Assembly (NCBI GenBank): GCA_973895155.1
Contig: OZ316897.1
Coordinates: forward strand, 15,562,001-15,626,000
DNA length: 64,000 nucleotides
Reading direction: 5' to 3'
Origin: Marsupella aquatica
Lineage: Eukaryota; Marchantiophyta
Part shown: positions 35,098 through 46,940 of the stretch, in pieces
Layout: each line of letters starts with the position of its first letter
How positions within the stretch are numbered: position 1 is the stretch's first letter
Notes under the pieces: model-generated
What the model was told of the DNA's origin: nothing
Seen by the model: only the letters and a program-made list of their open reading frames with translations
Database searches by the model: none
Translations under genes and position numbers: made by a program

Positions 35098-36600
35098 ACT
35101 TAGGAATTTTCTTCCCTTCTCCCTCCAATCAACGAACCCTGGATCCGTCAAGCTCATCTGCCCTACTCTTGTTCGCCTTTGTCGTTGCCACCAACAGCCA
35201 AATTCTTCCTTCTCTGCCGCCCACAACCCGACGCAGCGACAGTTGCTCGTAAGACATATTTCTACATGCCTAGTCCCCGGTTTTCAGCCACCCTAAACAT
35301 CCTCACGCCCTGCCCAGCCGGGCCCTGCTCTGCCCCCACCTGCCTCTCCCTCTGTTTGTGCCTGCCTGTGAACTCACTAGCCACAGTGGCCATTCCACAT
35401 TTTCCCCTGTTGCCTAATACTCTGGACCCAGTCCTACGCCTTGCCTCTAAGCTGCCGTTGCTGCTGCAGCAGCTCGCATATCACTCACATATTGTTTCGC
35501 CCCCGTCCTCCGCCTCCCCTCCTGCTACTTCCCTGGTTGCTCTACAGTCACCTCAAAGACGCCATGCGCAAACAACCACTCCTTCCCGCTCCTCGTTCCC
35601 CTTATCGTCTCCTACCTCGCGTGGTACAGATGAGCTAATCCTGTAATCAAAACCTGCACCTGTATTTCCAATCTGCTCGATCAGACAACAACAGAGAAAT
35701 CCGCCGTGGTGAGAATCCAGATCCTTCGAACCAGCTGAGACGAGAGCGTGTAACCACAAAAACGAGAAATCCTTCCAACTTTGAAAGCTAAAACCATTAT
35801 TATCCCTAATCTTATATCCAGCACAAGGAATCCTCAACAACACCGAATCTTCCCACAGCACAGCACGTGACATCATCAATCCAATTCATCACTCCATCAT
35901 CCATGCTTACACGAGAAGACACGCTCGACGGTTGCGGCGCGGGTAGAAACAGACCTTGACGCTTCTCCCACCCTTCGTAACTCGTTCCTCTCGATCCCGG
36001 CAGGAACGCCAGCACAGAGATGGACAACTGCTGCGATACAAATCCGTCGGCAATCAATCAATCATCAACAATAAGTGCGATTATTATTCGCTGCGATACA
36101 AATCCTTCGTGAATCATATCAACTATAAGTTCCTTCATTATTCCGGCGGTCACACAGCGACACAACTCCGTTCCGTCCCGTCAGTCAAATCAACGAGAAT
36201 AATCTAATCCGCCGGTCGTATACCGAGTCAACAACGCTTCGATCCGTCGATCGACCTGGCCCCCTCTCTCGTTATTACTAGTTACAGTGGTCTACGACTC
36301 CGCCTTTCCTCGAAAGCGAGCTCCCTCCGCTCCTCTTTTCCGCACCACGACCTATCCTCCCCCTTTACCAATCTCCCCGTCATTAGACTACTGCTACGAC
36401 GACTGTTTCTTTCTCCGAAGACTCCTTCACCTCCTCCACCTCCCTCCACCCTCCTCCTTTCCGCTCCTTCGTCTCCTTCGTCTCCTTCGTCTCATCGACG
36501 TCGCCCGCTCACACCTGCCTGCAGCAACCCGGCCTCTCCTCCGTGAACGTCAACTCCTCCTCCTCCTCCTTCTCCCGTCGCATCCGTCGTGAAGGAAGGA
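35098..36600 (-). promoter_or_regulatory. 5' leader and promoter region of MAP3K copy 1, shared with copies 2 and 3
   Basis: From about 35477 upstream, sequence is recognisably homologous to the regions upstream of copies 2 (from 52057) and 3 (from 58649), including the blocks ATTGTTTCGCCC, CCGCTCCTCGT, CAAACCTGCACC, GAGAAATCCTTCAA and GCTTACACGAGAA. It contains the ATG at 35490-35488 followed at once by TGA, which corresponds to the start codons of the short copies. In this copy AATAT|GTGAGT is also a strong splice donor sequence, so a 5'-leader intron is possible. Upstream of 36300 the sequence becomes C/T-rich. Confidence 0.55.
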
Positions 36601-36860
36601 TTCTCAGTTCTCACAGCACGAGAGCGCCCTTCGCCATCCGTCCCGATCCGCATGCTCTTCTCTCCGGCGACGTCAGTGAGGCGCACGGAAAGTCATCATC
36701 CAAAAGCAGCAGGGGGCCTGAATGGCGGCTCTTCTCTCTACTACTTGACAGTGCCCCTACTCCTGTGTCCTCCTGTGTACTCCTGTACTCCTGTAGGGGA
36801 GGGGTGTACCTCTCCCCTTCTCTCTTCCCTTCCCTCCTCTCCTCCTCTCCGGCTCTCCTC

Positions 36861-36990
36861 TCCTCTCTCTGCTGCCAATCTGGCGCTTTTGTCCGCTCTC
36901 TGTCTCGTTGGGGGCGAAAGCTCTCTCCTCTCTCTGCTGCCAATCTGGCGCTCTTTTGTCCGCTCTCTGTCTCGTTGGGGGCGAAAGCTG
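36861..36990 (+). repeat. Tandem duplication, 65-bp unit, upstream of MAP3K copy 1
   Basis: Two copies of a unit containing TCTGCTGCCAATCTGGCGC and CTCTGTCTCGTTGGGGGCGAA, nearly identical. It lies in the CT-rich region about 1.8 kb upstream of the coding start. Confidence 0.85.
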
Positions 36991-37102
36991 GGGCCAGAAT
37001 AGCAGAGCTGGCACTCGCTTGTCTGGTCCGGCCTCGATTGCTTTCTAACAATTCTAAACAGGATCTCTCGACTCACGAGTGAGTGCCTTCTGGCCACGCG
37101 AC

Positions 37103-37170
37103 TGGACTGGACTCGACAGGACTGGACTGGACTGGACTGGACTGGAGCGGTGCGGTGCGGTGCGGTGGTG
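37103..37170 (+). repeat. ACTGG and GCGGT microsatellites
   Basis: A run of (ACTGG)n followed directly by (GGTGC)n-type repeats. They are simple slippage-prone sequence without coding meaning. Confidence 0.8.
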
Positions 37171-37259
37171 ATGGTGCAGGTCAGAATCCTGGTCTGCAGG
37201 TGTGGTGCAGTCTGTCGCATCGCCCCCCTCGCCTGCTTGCATTCCTTCCTTCCTTCCTT

Positions 37260-37965
37260 CCTCCCCAGTCCCTCCCGTAGGACTCCGGTTACACGAGAGT
37301 GGTCCCTCCCTCCATCCCGAGTCCCTCCTGTAGGACTCCGGTTACACGAGGAGTGGTTGTGCTTGCTCCCCTCTGCCCTCTGGACGACTGGACTGTTCCC
37401 TAGGACTGCGGTAACTACACTAAAGTTGTGCTTGCTTGCCTCTGGAAGTAGTGGTCCCTAGGAGCGCACTCCTCCCGTACAGCGGTACAGAAGAATTATG
37501 CATGTTTTCCTCTGGACGACTGGACTAGTCCCTAGGACTCCGGTTATTGCACTAGGAGTTATGCTTGCTTGCATCTGGACTCTGGAGTAGCCTCTACGAC
37601 TACTGTATTCACGTGTATACTAGAGTTATGCGTGAGTACACTCGTAAAAGTTATGCTTGCTGGCTATGTACACTAGTCATAGTTATCCCTGCTTGCTTGC
37701 TTGCCTAGGACTATGGTAACTTCAATAGAGTTATGCTTCAGTTATGCTTGCTTGCCTTGCACTACGGTAACTTCACTAGAGTTATGCTTGTTTGCTTCCC
37801 TACAGACAATGGTTTTTATTCTTTTTGTTTAAGGGGAATGGTAACTACGCTAGAGTTATTTCCTATTCTGGTACTTGTTTGCCCATGGACTACAAAAAAC
37901 TACACTAGAGTTATGCTTGCTTGCTTGCCTACAGACTACGGTAAGTATAGCTAGTAGAGTTGAGG
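37260..37965 (+). repeat. Degenerate minisatellite, roughly 50-70-bp units
   Basis: Repeated combinations of CCTAGGACTCCGGTTA, TACACTAGAGTTATGCTTG and CTTGCTTGCCTCTGGACGAC recur about nine times with drifting spacing and substitutions. No homologous array is present upstream of copies 2 or 3, so it expanded, or was inserted, only at copy 1. Confidence 0.75.
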
Positions 37966-38000
37966 CGGGTGTGCAAAACACGGGCAAGAGGCCGGGCCCA

Positions 38001-38334
38001 TTGTTTCCTTTTATTCTCCTATGAGATTAAATCTGGACCGTTAATGAGTGGAAGTGGCTACTACTTGGATAAAAACTTGGGGGCCCATTCAGGTATGGTG
38101 TCCAAGGGCCAAGACAACGCTGCTGTGGAAGACAGTTTTTGTCCTTTTGTATACAGGTGGTCCAAATGTTTACTAACTTTGGCTTTTTCATTCGAGAGAG
38201 TTGCAATTATGGAAGTTTTTCTTATTGAAGTTGGCTTCAAAAGATTTTTGGTCTAGAATCTATGGTCAGAACAAATGTCGCCTTCTAATGTAGTTTGTTT
38301 TCACAAGTGGCCCCTATTTCTTGTAAACTCACCC
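38001..38334. mobile_element. Degraded relative of the Tourist-like MITE
   Basis: It shares TTTCCTTTTATTCTC, GAGATTAAATCTGGA, GGTCCAAA and CAACTTTGGCT-type blocks with the element at 16538-16827 in the same order and orientation. It keeps a recognisable right end (CTTGTAAACTCACCC, then TTA), but the left inverted repeat is gone. It is longer than the first copy because of internal differences. Confidence 0.65.
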
Positions 38335-41017
38335 TTATTTCCTTCCCATTTCCTTCTATACGATGAAACACGGACATGAGATACAGTCTGCACTAGTGTT
38401 TTCTTTAGTGGCAAAAATTTGCCAAATTCCACCTCCCAAAAAATCTTTCACCACTTTTGGCAAAAATTGGTTATTATGTTGCTCTCTCATTAGCCAGTGT
38501 TCCACCTAATCACAAGCCCCATTTTCCAGAATCTAAAGGTCAGCTTTAAATCTAGGGAGATCTGACAGTTAGGGATATAATACAATAGGGAATCTTTTGA
38601 GCATCTTTGCATGCACACCCGGTACATTGGCATTTGCCACTCTGGCTAAAAATTAAAATCCTTAAAAAATAAGCTGGTCTGCACTACTCCGCAGTGTTGC
38701 ACTAGACACCCTATTTGTGGGGTGAGATGCACGTCTGTTGTCTATGGAAACACTTCATCCAGCCCACCGCACCACCTGCTCGTGTGTAGTATATTCTACA
38801 GAATCTGTGCCTTCTGTTCTTGCATGCATGAGACTACGTCCCAAATGTTCTCTTTGCGAAGTGGAAGCTTGTTGTCTAGAGCAATAAAGTAGAGAAGATT
38901 GAAGAGAGCACGTCATGGGCAGGACATTCTCACTTTATCTCGACACTCATGTAAGAAATTTATTGCAAATATCACAATAAAGTTAACACTCTCCCTCCTG
39001 TCAGGAGTTGTCCAAAATGAAAGCCCTCGCCCCTCGGGAAGACAGCCCTAGTGCCTTTCTAACCTACGACGATTCTCTCCTGGGAGATCTTTTACCTAAA
39101 GCTCAAACCCCTTCGTCCTATCGTATTATATTTCTCTTTAGAGAGGTATTTTTCGTTTGATGAGCTTACCAGGTCCAGCCCTGATTGCTTCAGAACTTTT
39201 TCCACACCCCTTATCTTTTATTAAATTATTACTTTGCTTTATGGGAATACATTGATGGTTCCAATCCCAGCAGATTAGATAAAGGTTAGTCCATCTCCTT
39301 TGATCTTATGTTTTCCTTTTAGGTGTCTTTTCCTGAACTTATGGGTTAATCATAATTAAGCCCAATGTGATATCAGAGGTATGCTTGGAACTAATACACA
39401 TGTACTTTTCAAAACTTAGGGAAGCTCAGTGTCCAATTACATAATCACACTGTGAACCTACTCGTCATGTCCTATTGTCAGGTCAAGTGAAGTCTCTAAA
39501 CCGAGACACATGGGGCATAACTGAAGTTTGGGATGCGGGTGGAATATGGGGATTGGGGGCAAGGTGAGTCCATGAATATGGCGCAGCATGTGAGGAGTCA
39601 CTGGAAACCAATTGAACCATGAATCGGTAAACACCAAAGGGCTTCAATGTCCTGGCCCGGGGTTATGGCCTCTAGTTACGTTCAAAGAATGGGCCTTCAC
39701 CCCTTACCCCACCATGCAATCTTGGCTCTAAACTATAGCCTTGCTAAGATATACATCTGAAATATTTTTGGTTTTAATGTAATTATTATACATTCTCTGA
39801 CAAATGCAATAAAATGTACCTGTGCAATCTGATCGGCCAATTTTGGCTGACAGAATGGCCTAACCTTGTCCATATTTGCTTTTGCATCAAACCATCTTTT
39901 CCTCCATGATTATAGAGAAAACTGAAGATACTAATGTCCATGTATGGGGTTCCCAAAGGGGTTAGAGCATCTCCAACCATGGGCTGCAAAGGCAAGGTCC
40001 CTCCTCGGGTCCCTCAGAATCCAACAAGAATGGAACAAGGGCATAATTAGCAACACCCAGCTGTTCAACATGATACCTCATGTTACCCCTAGCATGATAA
40101 CTCGTGCATCTCAATTATGAGGGGTTTTAACCAGAACGAAAGGACAAAATGCTAGAGGTCACCTTTGCTCAACCATTCCGGATCCACAGGTCCATTGAGA
40201 GTGTCCCCTGATTAAAAAAAGGTGCTCAGGTAATGTATTAAATATTAGTTGACAGGATGAGAAGCAACTGAGAGGTCCTTTCAAAATTCCAGAGCCGGTT
40301 TCAGAGGTGGTCTAAATTTTGGCCAAAACTACACAGTACACATAAGGCATAGTTGTTTTCCAAAACATACTCTTCTTGGAAACCCCACAGAAAGGGAACA
40401 ATCAGTCACAAAATTCTAACCCAAGACCTACCAATCTTCACTCAAGTGAAATACCACACAACCATGCTTTTCACTAAACTTTTGTCAAAACGATTCAAAC
40501 AAAACATTTGGTTTTTAGTATCTCTGCAGAAGTATTCAGATTCCAAATTAACTTGAAACTATTTTTGCCACCTTTTGGTATATATGCCATTTACTACATT
40601 GTCACCATTTCTGGGGTCAGACTATATTGTTTGCCACTCTTTTTGATCTAATTGTTATGTTGCCATCTTTTTCCATCATTGATTAAGCATTGTAACTCTG
40701 TTCAGCTTGGAATGAGATGATAATCAATATCTTGCTAGGTTTTTGCATTAAAGGGTCCTCACCGTCCTTAACAAGGATGAGGCCAAGCCATACTAACCAA
40801 TGACTTTTCCACATTTCCCTAAACTTTTAGACGTGCATCCAGAAATCCAGGATCATTCTGGAATTCCAAAGAGTTACAATTGAAGGCATGGCTTGAGACC
40901 TAATTAACATGGTGGTGGCTACTGTATTTAGGGTGGCGGCTGAATGAAAAGGAAGGAAATAGGTACATGCCATGAGATTGAGATGAAAAGGTAACCCCTG
41001 CCTTATGGGCGGGTCAA

Positions 41018-41040
41018 CCCCCCCCCCCCCCCCCCCCCCC
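41018..41040 (+). repeat. Homopolymer run of 23 C
   Basis: Uninterrupted C run. The length is probably approximate because such runs sequence poorly. Confidence 0.75.
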
Positions 41041-43851
41041 GTGCTGTTTCTAATTCCTTACCTGGGTCCTATACGGGTCCCATAGCTAGAGTTATGGGAT
41101 GGACCATAAATCTGCAACGTTGAGTCATGCTCCAGGTTTGACACAAGCTTTGAGATGCCCTGATAGATGGACAAGCTCTTAATTTTGTTAGAAACTGGTC
41201 CCTACGAAGGAAAGGTTTTGATTGATGGGTTGACAACATGTATTGTGATAAAACCAATAAGTTTTGGTGTTAGTTGGGAGGTTGTATCCAAGATGGACAT
41301 TTATCATGAGACGACCCCACTCCCCGTGCATTGCATGATTGTTGTTATAACAATTTCATTCTTGCAATCAATTTATCACTGCCATTATTTCATTGTTTGG
41401 CCATTTCATTCTAGCCGCCATTGTGTCATTGCTCAATCCTGTTATTTCAAAAAAGACTTTAGGGTTTAATGTGTGTAACTTGGAGAATATACTTCATAGA
41501 GGGAATAGAATAGACTTCGAATTCTTTTTCACTTTTCTATAGATAATTATCTTAAACTCAAAACTATAATAAATGTATTGTTTTCCGTGAATGGGGGCAC
41601 ACATATGTCCAAATGTTTTCTAAATGTAAGGTGGGACCGAATTAGATTCTCTTTTCACACGCATTCACCCATGACCGCCACATGTCAGCTCAACACTCAA
41701 TTTCAAAATCCTTGAGATTGGAGTCTTGTTACGGATGTAAGTGTCTAGGTGTGGGTGCACCTATCAGTTGATTTATTGAACAATATGAAACTCAAATCGC
41801 CACCCACAAAAGAGAAGAAACCTCACAATTAACCTGGCTTGGTTGCTGGCGATGATAGTATCTCTTTCTGGCAACTACATCTATTATGTAGACTGATCCC
41901 TAGACTGATCCCTATGCAAGGAAGGTGGTTGAATCAAGGATGCTGAAATTTTAGGCTAGGTTTTCATCGCCATTGGATCAGATGCACAGACCCTCACTAC
42001 TGCCTGTTTTATGCCCCATCCCCACCCTTGCTTCCCTGTTTCCAGAGTGCTCTCCTCCACCCCCACCATAGGTACCCCCAAATGCTCTGCTCCAAATGTG
42101 ATAGAAAAACTCTTAGATTCCTCAATGTGGCAATCTCAGGGCCATAGGATCTTCTGTGGTTAACCAGGGTTGAGTCACTTAAGTTGTGACAACAAACGTG
42201 AGTAATGTATTAATTAATTATGTAGTGATATTTGACAGATAAGCATTGGCAGTGTAGTGGGGTGTCTCAAACCTTCTATCCCACCCAGGTTATATTCTAC
42301 TGGAATGCTGTGGGCCGGGTCACAGCTTAAAAATGTGCAATTCTCAAGGCTTCTGCCACTGACTCATGCATTTGCACCAAAAATTGGTCGTCGCAAATGC
42401 AACATTGCCCTTCAGAATAGCAATCCATCTCAAACCAACACGTCCCCCCTCCCCCCTCTTTCAAAGCCTAGTTTATAGCATTTTTCTTTTTCAGCCAGTG
42501 TGGCAAATGTCAGCCTTTTGGGAAGATGCTACAAATTCATCTGTTTTTTTCTTGGATTTTTTTTAATTTTTAATTTTTTTTTCAAACTTCATTTATTCCG
42601 CTTGAACCCCATGGAGAGGGAGAGCAGCAGGCCCAAAAGGCAAAAGCAGCTCCAAAGGCCAGAAAACAGAGAACAGATATAGTACCTTAAGTCAAATTCA
42701 GCATAGTAAGTCTAAGTGCACCCATTTCTACAATAGAGTTCTTCTGTGGAAGGAAGTAGCCCATCCTCAAGTCAGCCCAGTCCCTTAGCTACGTTCTACC
42801 TTCACATCTAAGCCGGTCCAAAATTCTACCTCCAGTTTCAAATTCTTGGATTATTTTCTTAGCCTTAGATCTCCCAAAGGATGATCGTTAGAAACTGGCT
42901 AAATCAGATACAAACAAACTATTCAATTAGGTGGAATCTGGCTAAAGTTTGCATCTAAAAGAATCCGCTGCCCCTTACGTTGAGTTTGGCTGAAAAACTA
43001 AAAAAACAAAGTACTTAACCACTAGAGATATTCCAATGACAATATTTCCATTATTTATATTTATAAAAATATCAGAATTTAGTATATGGATGACAAGTTG
43101 ACCAAAGTAACCCAAAAGAAACATATAAAAAATAGTGTCATTTTAGCAAATAAAAAACTTATTTACAGTATTATTGTAAACTAAAATATCTTTAGTGTCC
43201 ATTTACATACATCTGGCAATGTGCTTAAAAGGTCTAAAAAAAAATAAGCTGCCCCCAAGGTTAAGTTTGGCTGAAATGGGTTTTACTAGGGTCGAGGACT
43301 GAAATTTACTGCTCATCCGTCTCATCTGACGCCTCAGCGATCCTTTCTCAACGATCGCTGATTCGCTGTTTATTTCCAGTAAACAAATCGAGCGAATTGT
43401 CTCAATCCTTTCTCAACGATCGCTGATTCGCTGACTCTCTGTCTACAGGAGTACATGGGCAACTCCATTATTAATTTATTACTCCTCGTTTCAAAAACTC
43501 GCATCGTTCTGCAGTTCTGCTACACTTCTACGGCTCGTCGGCTCGACCTTCAAATCTCCAGCCGATCGATTGATGGGCGACCCATTTGACTTCGACACCA
43601 GCCTGTCACACAGCTTTATTTTGTTGTGATATGAATCTATGAGGCTACGTTGTCGAGTCACACTGTCACAGAGCTTTACGGTAGTGATTGAGGCTGCGTT
43701 TTCGGATTCCAGCACACTAATAAGGTTCGATGATTGCTGCCGCTCCATACCCGTGCGGGCCGTGCGGCGGTGCGGGGCTGCTGCCGTGCTGCGTGCTGAG
43801 AGACTGCGGACGCAAATGAGTGAGTGAATGTAATTAATGATGACAACTGGG

Positions 43852-44400
43852 AGTGATTTCGCTCGTCAACGGTATTGCACTGTTCCTGACTTCCAGTTCA
43901 GGCCCAGGGAGTGGATGATTCTTGAGCCAAATTGGCACTAAAACCTCTGGGGATGTGATGAGTCGGTGCATTTTCCGTCCCTTCTTGTTGACGGGCGGTA
44001 TGCTTGTGGCACTGTGGCCACTTCATTCCCTGAGTTGAGAGAACAACTGGCTGTGATTTCGCTTGTCAGCGGTTTTGTATTATTTGTGTCGTGTCTGCTT
44101 GTGGCATTGTGGCCTCACTCACCTTTGCCCCTTGAATCTGAATGAAGATAAGTACAGTAGGTGTGATTTCGCTCGTCAACGTTGTTGTACTGTTGCTGTT
44201 CTGGCAAAGTGGACGACACTGGAGCGATATCTGCAGTAGAACCTCTGTGAGTCAGTGATGAGTAGGTGCATTTTCCGTCCTTGATGAAGGGCGTGTCTGC
44301 GTGTGGCTTTGTGGCCTTATTCACTTCCTTCAATCGCTCTACAAACTTGTTCATCTCATCCCTGTGCTTTGGGTCTTGCGTAACAGACATTGGGAATTTG
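43852..44400 (+). repeat. Imperfect repeats of about 200-300 bp
   Basis: The phrase GTGATTTCGCTCGTCAACG occurs three times (about 43853, 44055 and 44162, with changes). The phrase GGTGCATTTTCCGTCC followed by a GTGGC...TGTGGCC block occurs at about 43964 and 44264, with a partial third copy near 44090. The pattern suggests a roughly 300-bp tandem duplication that has diverged. The minus-strand frame at 44115-44390 lies within it. Confidence 0.65.
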
Positions 44401-46560
44401 CCAGCCCTTGAGCGGTCATGGGGCCGGGCGTTGTGGAGATGTTAGCAGGGCACTGAAATGTGCGTCTCGTTGATGAAATTACTCTTCTGAACATTCGTTT
44501 TCACAAGTACTGTAGTTTCTGAAAGCGATACCAATGGCTATGGACTAAAAATCGACAAGACAATCTTCCTACGTACTATTTCCTCCACAGAGAGATGGTG
44601 CTCGTGCTCGTGCTCGTGGGAAGAGAGAATGACATGCGCAGTTGCCCACTCACAGCGACCATCCTCACAGTTTGCCACAGAAATGTGCTGCTGGAGATTT
44701 GGTTTGTGGCGCAGGATCCGAAGACCCAAAACCTTACTTTGCGGCAAAACAACTTCGTAAATTTAATTGGTGTTCGTGGATTACCATAACGCTTTTCAAA
44801 GGAATTTTTGTACAGAGTAAAGCCCTCAAGCTATGGCATTTCCTCCATTTCCTCTGGGCACCCATCATGTGTAACCATTTGGACTTTTGGTGATGCCGTT
44901 AGAAATTAAAAACAGCTCACTCTAACCCAATCATGTAATGAAATGTGATATTTTAAAACTTTTTGAACCTTACTCTATATACGTTTCTAAGAAGTATTCT
45001 TCAAAATGTATTGAAATAACCTTATTCTTTGTACACATGTGATGGTTCACTAGCACAGAAGTGAAGCCCCAGAGCTATGCGTCGAATCCACAAAAGCATG
45101 TATTTTATATACACATCGGTATTATACAACATACTAGCTGAAATATTTTAATACTCTTGAGCGTATAGGGTTATATAAAGATCTTCTGTGACCTTATGAC
45201 TCATCAAATTGGATTGGCAGCAATGTTTCTCTGGATCATTCTAAAGACAAAAACACCTGTCACCCATATTTACAAACCAAACCAGAAAGATGGCCAAACA
45301 AAGATCAAGGGACCCGCCACACAGGCACAAGGAAACAAAAGACAACACCATGAAGGAGAGAGACGGAGGGAGAGAGGCAACTACATTTCCCCCCTTGGAA
45401 TTTGCCTTTTTATTTCCAATAAACAAAAAGGGGGTGCTATAACATGGGAAGTCCCTAAATGGGATAGCCCCAAGGGGAATATATCCAAAATGGCAAGACA
45501 ATTTTACAAAAGATGACAACGAGGACAGGAATTTGGATAATTGTTTTTGGCCTCCTTGCATGTTAAATCATTTGATCTCTCACACATTTATGTATTTCAT
45601 GGAAGCGACCGCCTCAAAAGATTAAATATTGAAGTCAGAGCCGGATTTATGCTAATGAAGAACCCAACCTAAATTTGCATGGATGGTTTAATGTGTATTA
45701 TATATTGTGGAAACATGGCCTCTGTTACGCAAAACAAATTCTTATCTGGGTTTACAAGCATCCTATGGTACCAAGGCAAAAATTCACTAGAGTGACTGAG
45801 CAACCAATACCCTAGTCATTCCAGACCTGTGCAAAACATTAATTATTTTCATTTTAGTAAATAATGCAAGGGTCAGTATATTATGAAACAAAAGTAGACC
45901 TAAAAGAAAAAGGAACCAGTTGTTGATCACAGTTGACTACTTTGATTACCTTGGGGAGAAAATAGTCAAGAAATCATGGTGATCTTGAATAATGACATAT
46001 TGAGTTGTCAGCTTACCAAGAAAACCAATTCGGTAATGGAATTGAAACCGGGTGCAAACAATAAAGAGATCATTTACAGGGGTCACATTTCAATTAAACG
46101 TGTAAATAGTGTCCTCTAAGTCAATGGAAATGTTCTGAGCAAGTCTATCTAAGCTTTGCTAGTCCATCTGGGCTTCATAGACAAAGTGGAGGTCCATCTA
46201 GGCTTTAGTTTCATATATTATTCACAAGATCTCATTTTTAGAACATGGTTACACTGAAAAGTTCTTTTTACACCATAATACTCAGAATATTCCTAAAATT
46301 TGCATGACAGTTTTCTTTCTAGTTTTTAGAAAGACTTCAAAAGATTTTGTTGGTGCGACCCTAGATTAGAATTTGTTTTTCATTTATTGTGCAGACATAG
46401 TTGGGATTCCAGTTGTATTAAATACAAACTCAAACTACTATCTTATGATTACTCAAGGAAGTAATACCGGGAGGACACTAGTCAATTTGTTAATTGATAA
46501 TACGGCTGTCTGCTATTTGCACATCAAACATTCCAAATGATCACGAGTGCGGCAACGCAA

Positions 46561-46940
46561 CTCCCCTTTTTATATTCCCACTTTTGAATTCCTTGTAATG
46601 ATTTTATTTCCAATTGACCATGCCAAGCTTCACTTTAGTCTATTACATTCTTGTACCTCTCAACTCAAGAATCCAAATATGTAACTTGAAGACAAACAAA
46701 ACTTGTTTGTGCATGTAAAGTTTTTATCAAAACCAAATTATATGGTTTTTAATACTGGGGTCTACAGACAAACTAGCCAACATTTTAGTATTTCTATAAC
46801 ATTTAAAAAAAATTCAATCAAGATTACAAGAAGTTTAGTAATAGTTTTATTCTTATGTTGTAAAAGAAGAAAATCAAACTTTGTATGACTCAAAAAGTTT
46901 TTAAGCCAAAAAGCCAACGTTTGCAATTTTTTATTTTCAG
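46561..46940 (+). repeat. Dispersed repeat, copy A
   Basis: It shares CCAATTGACCATGC, TTGTACCTCTCAACT, ATCAAAACCAAATTATAT, GGTCTA..ACAAACTAGCCA and TTTTTAAG.C-type blocks, in order and orientation, with 62994-63373. It is AT-rich and diverged, with no coding content. Element class unknown. Confidence 0.65.

Noticed and set aside
36287-37082. Several overlapping frames of 80-180 codons upstream of MAP3K copy 1 on both strands
   Set aside because: The region is CT-rich and repeat-laden, which keeps several frames open at once; none has protein-like composition.
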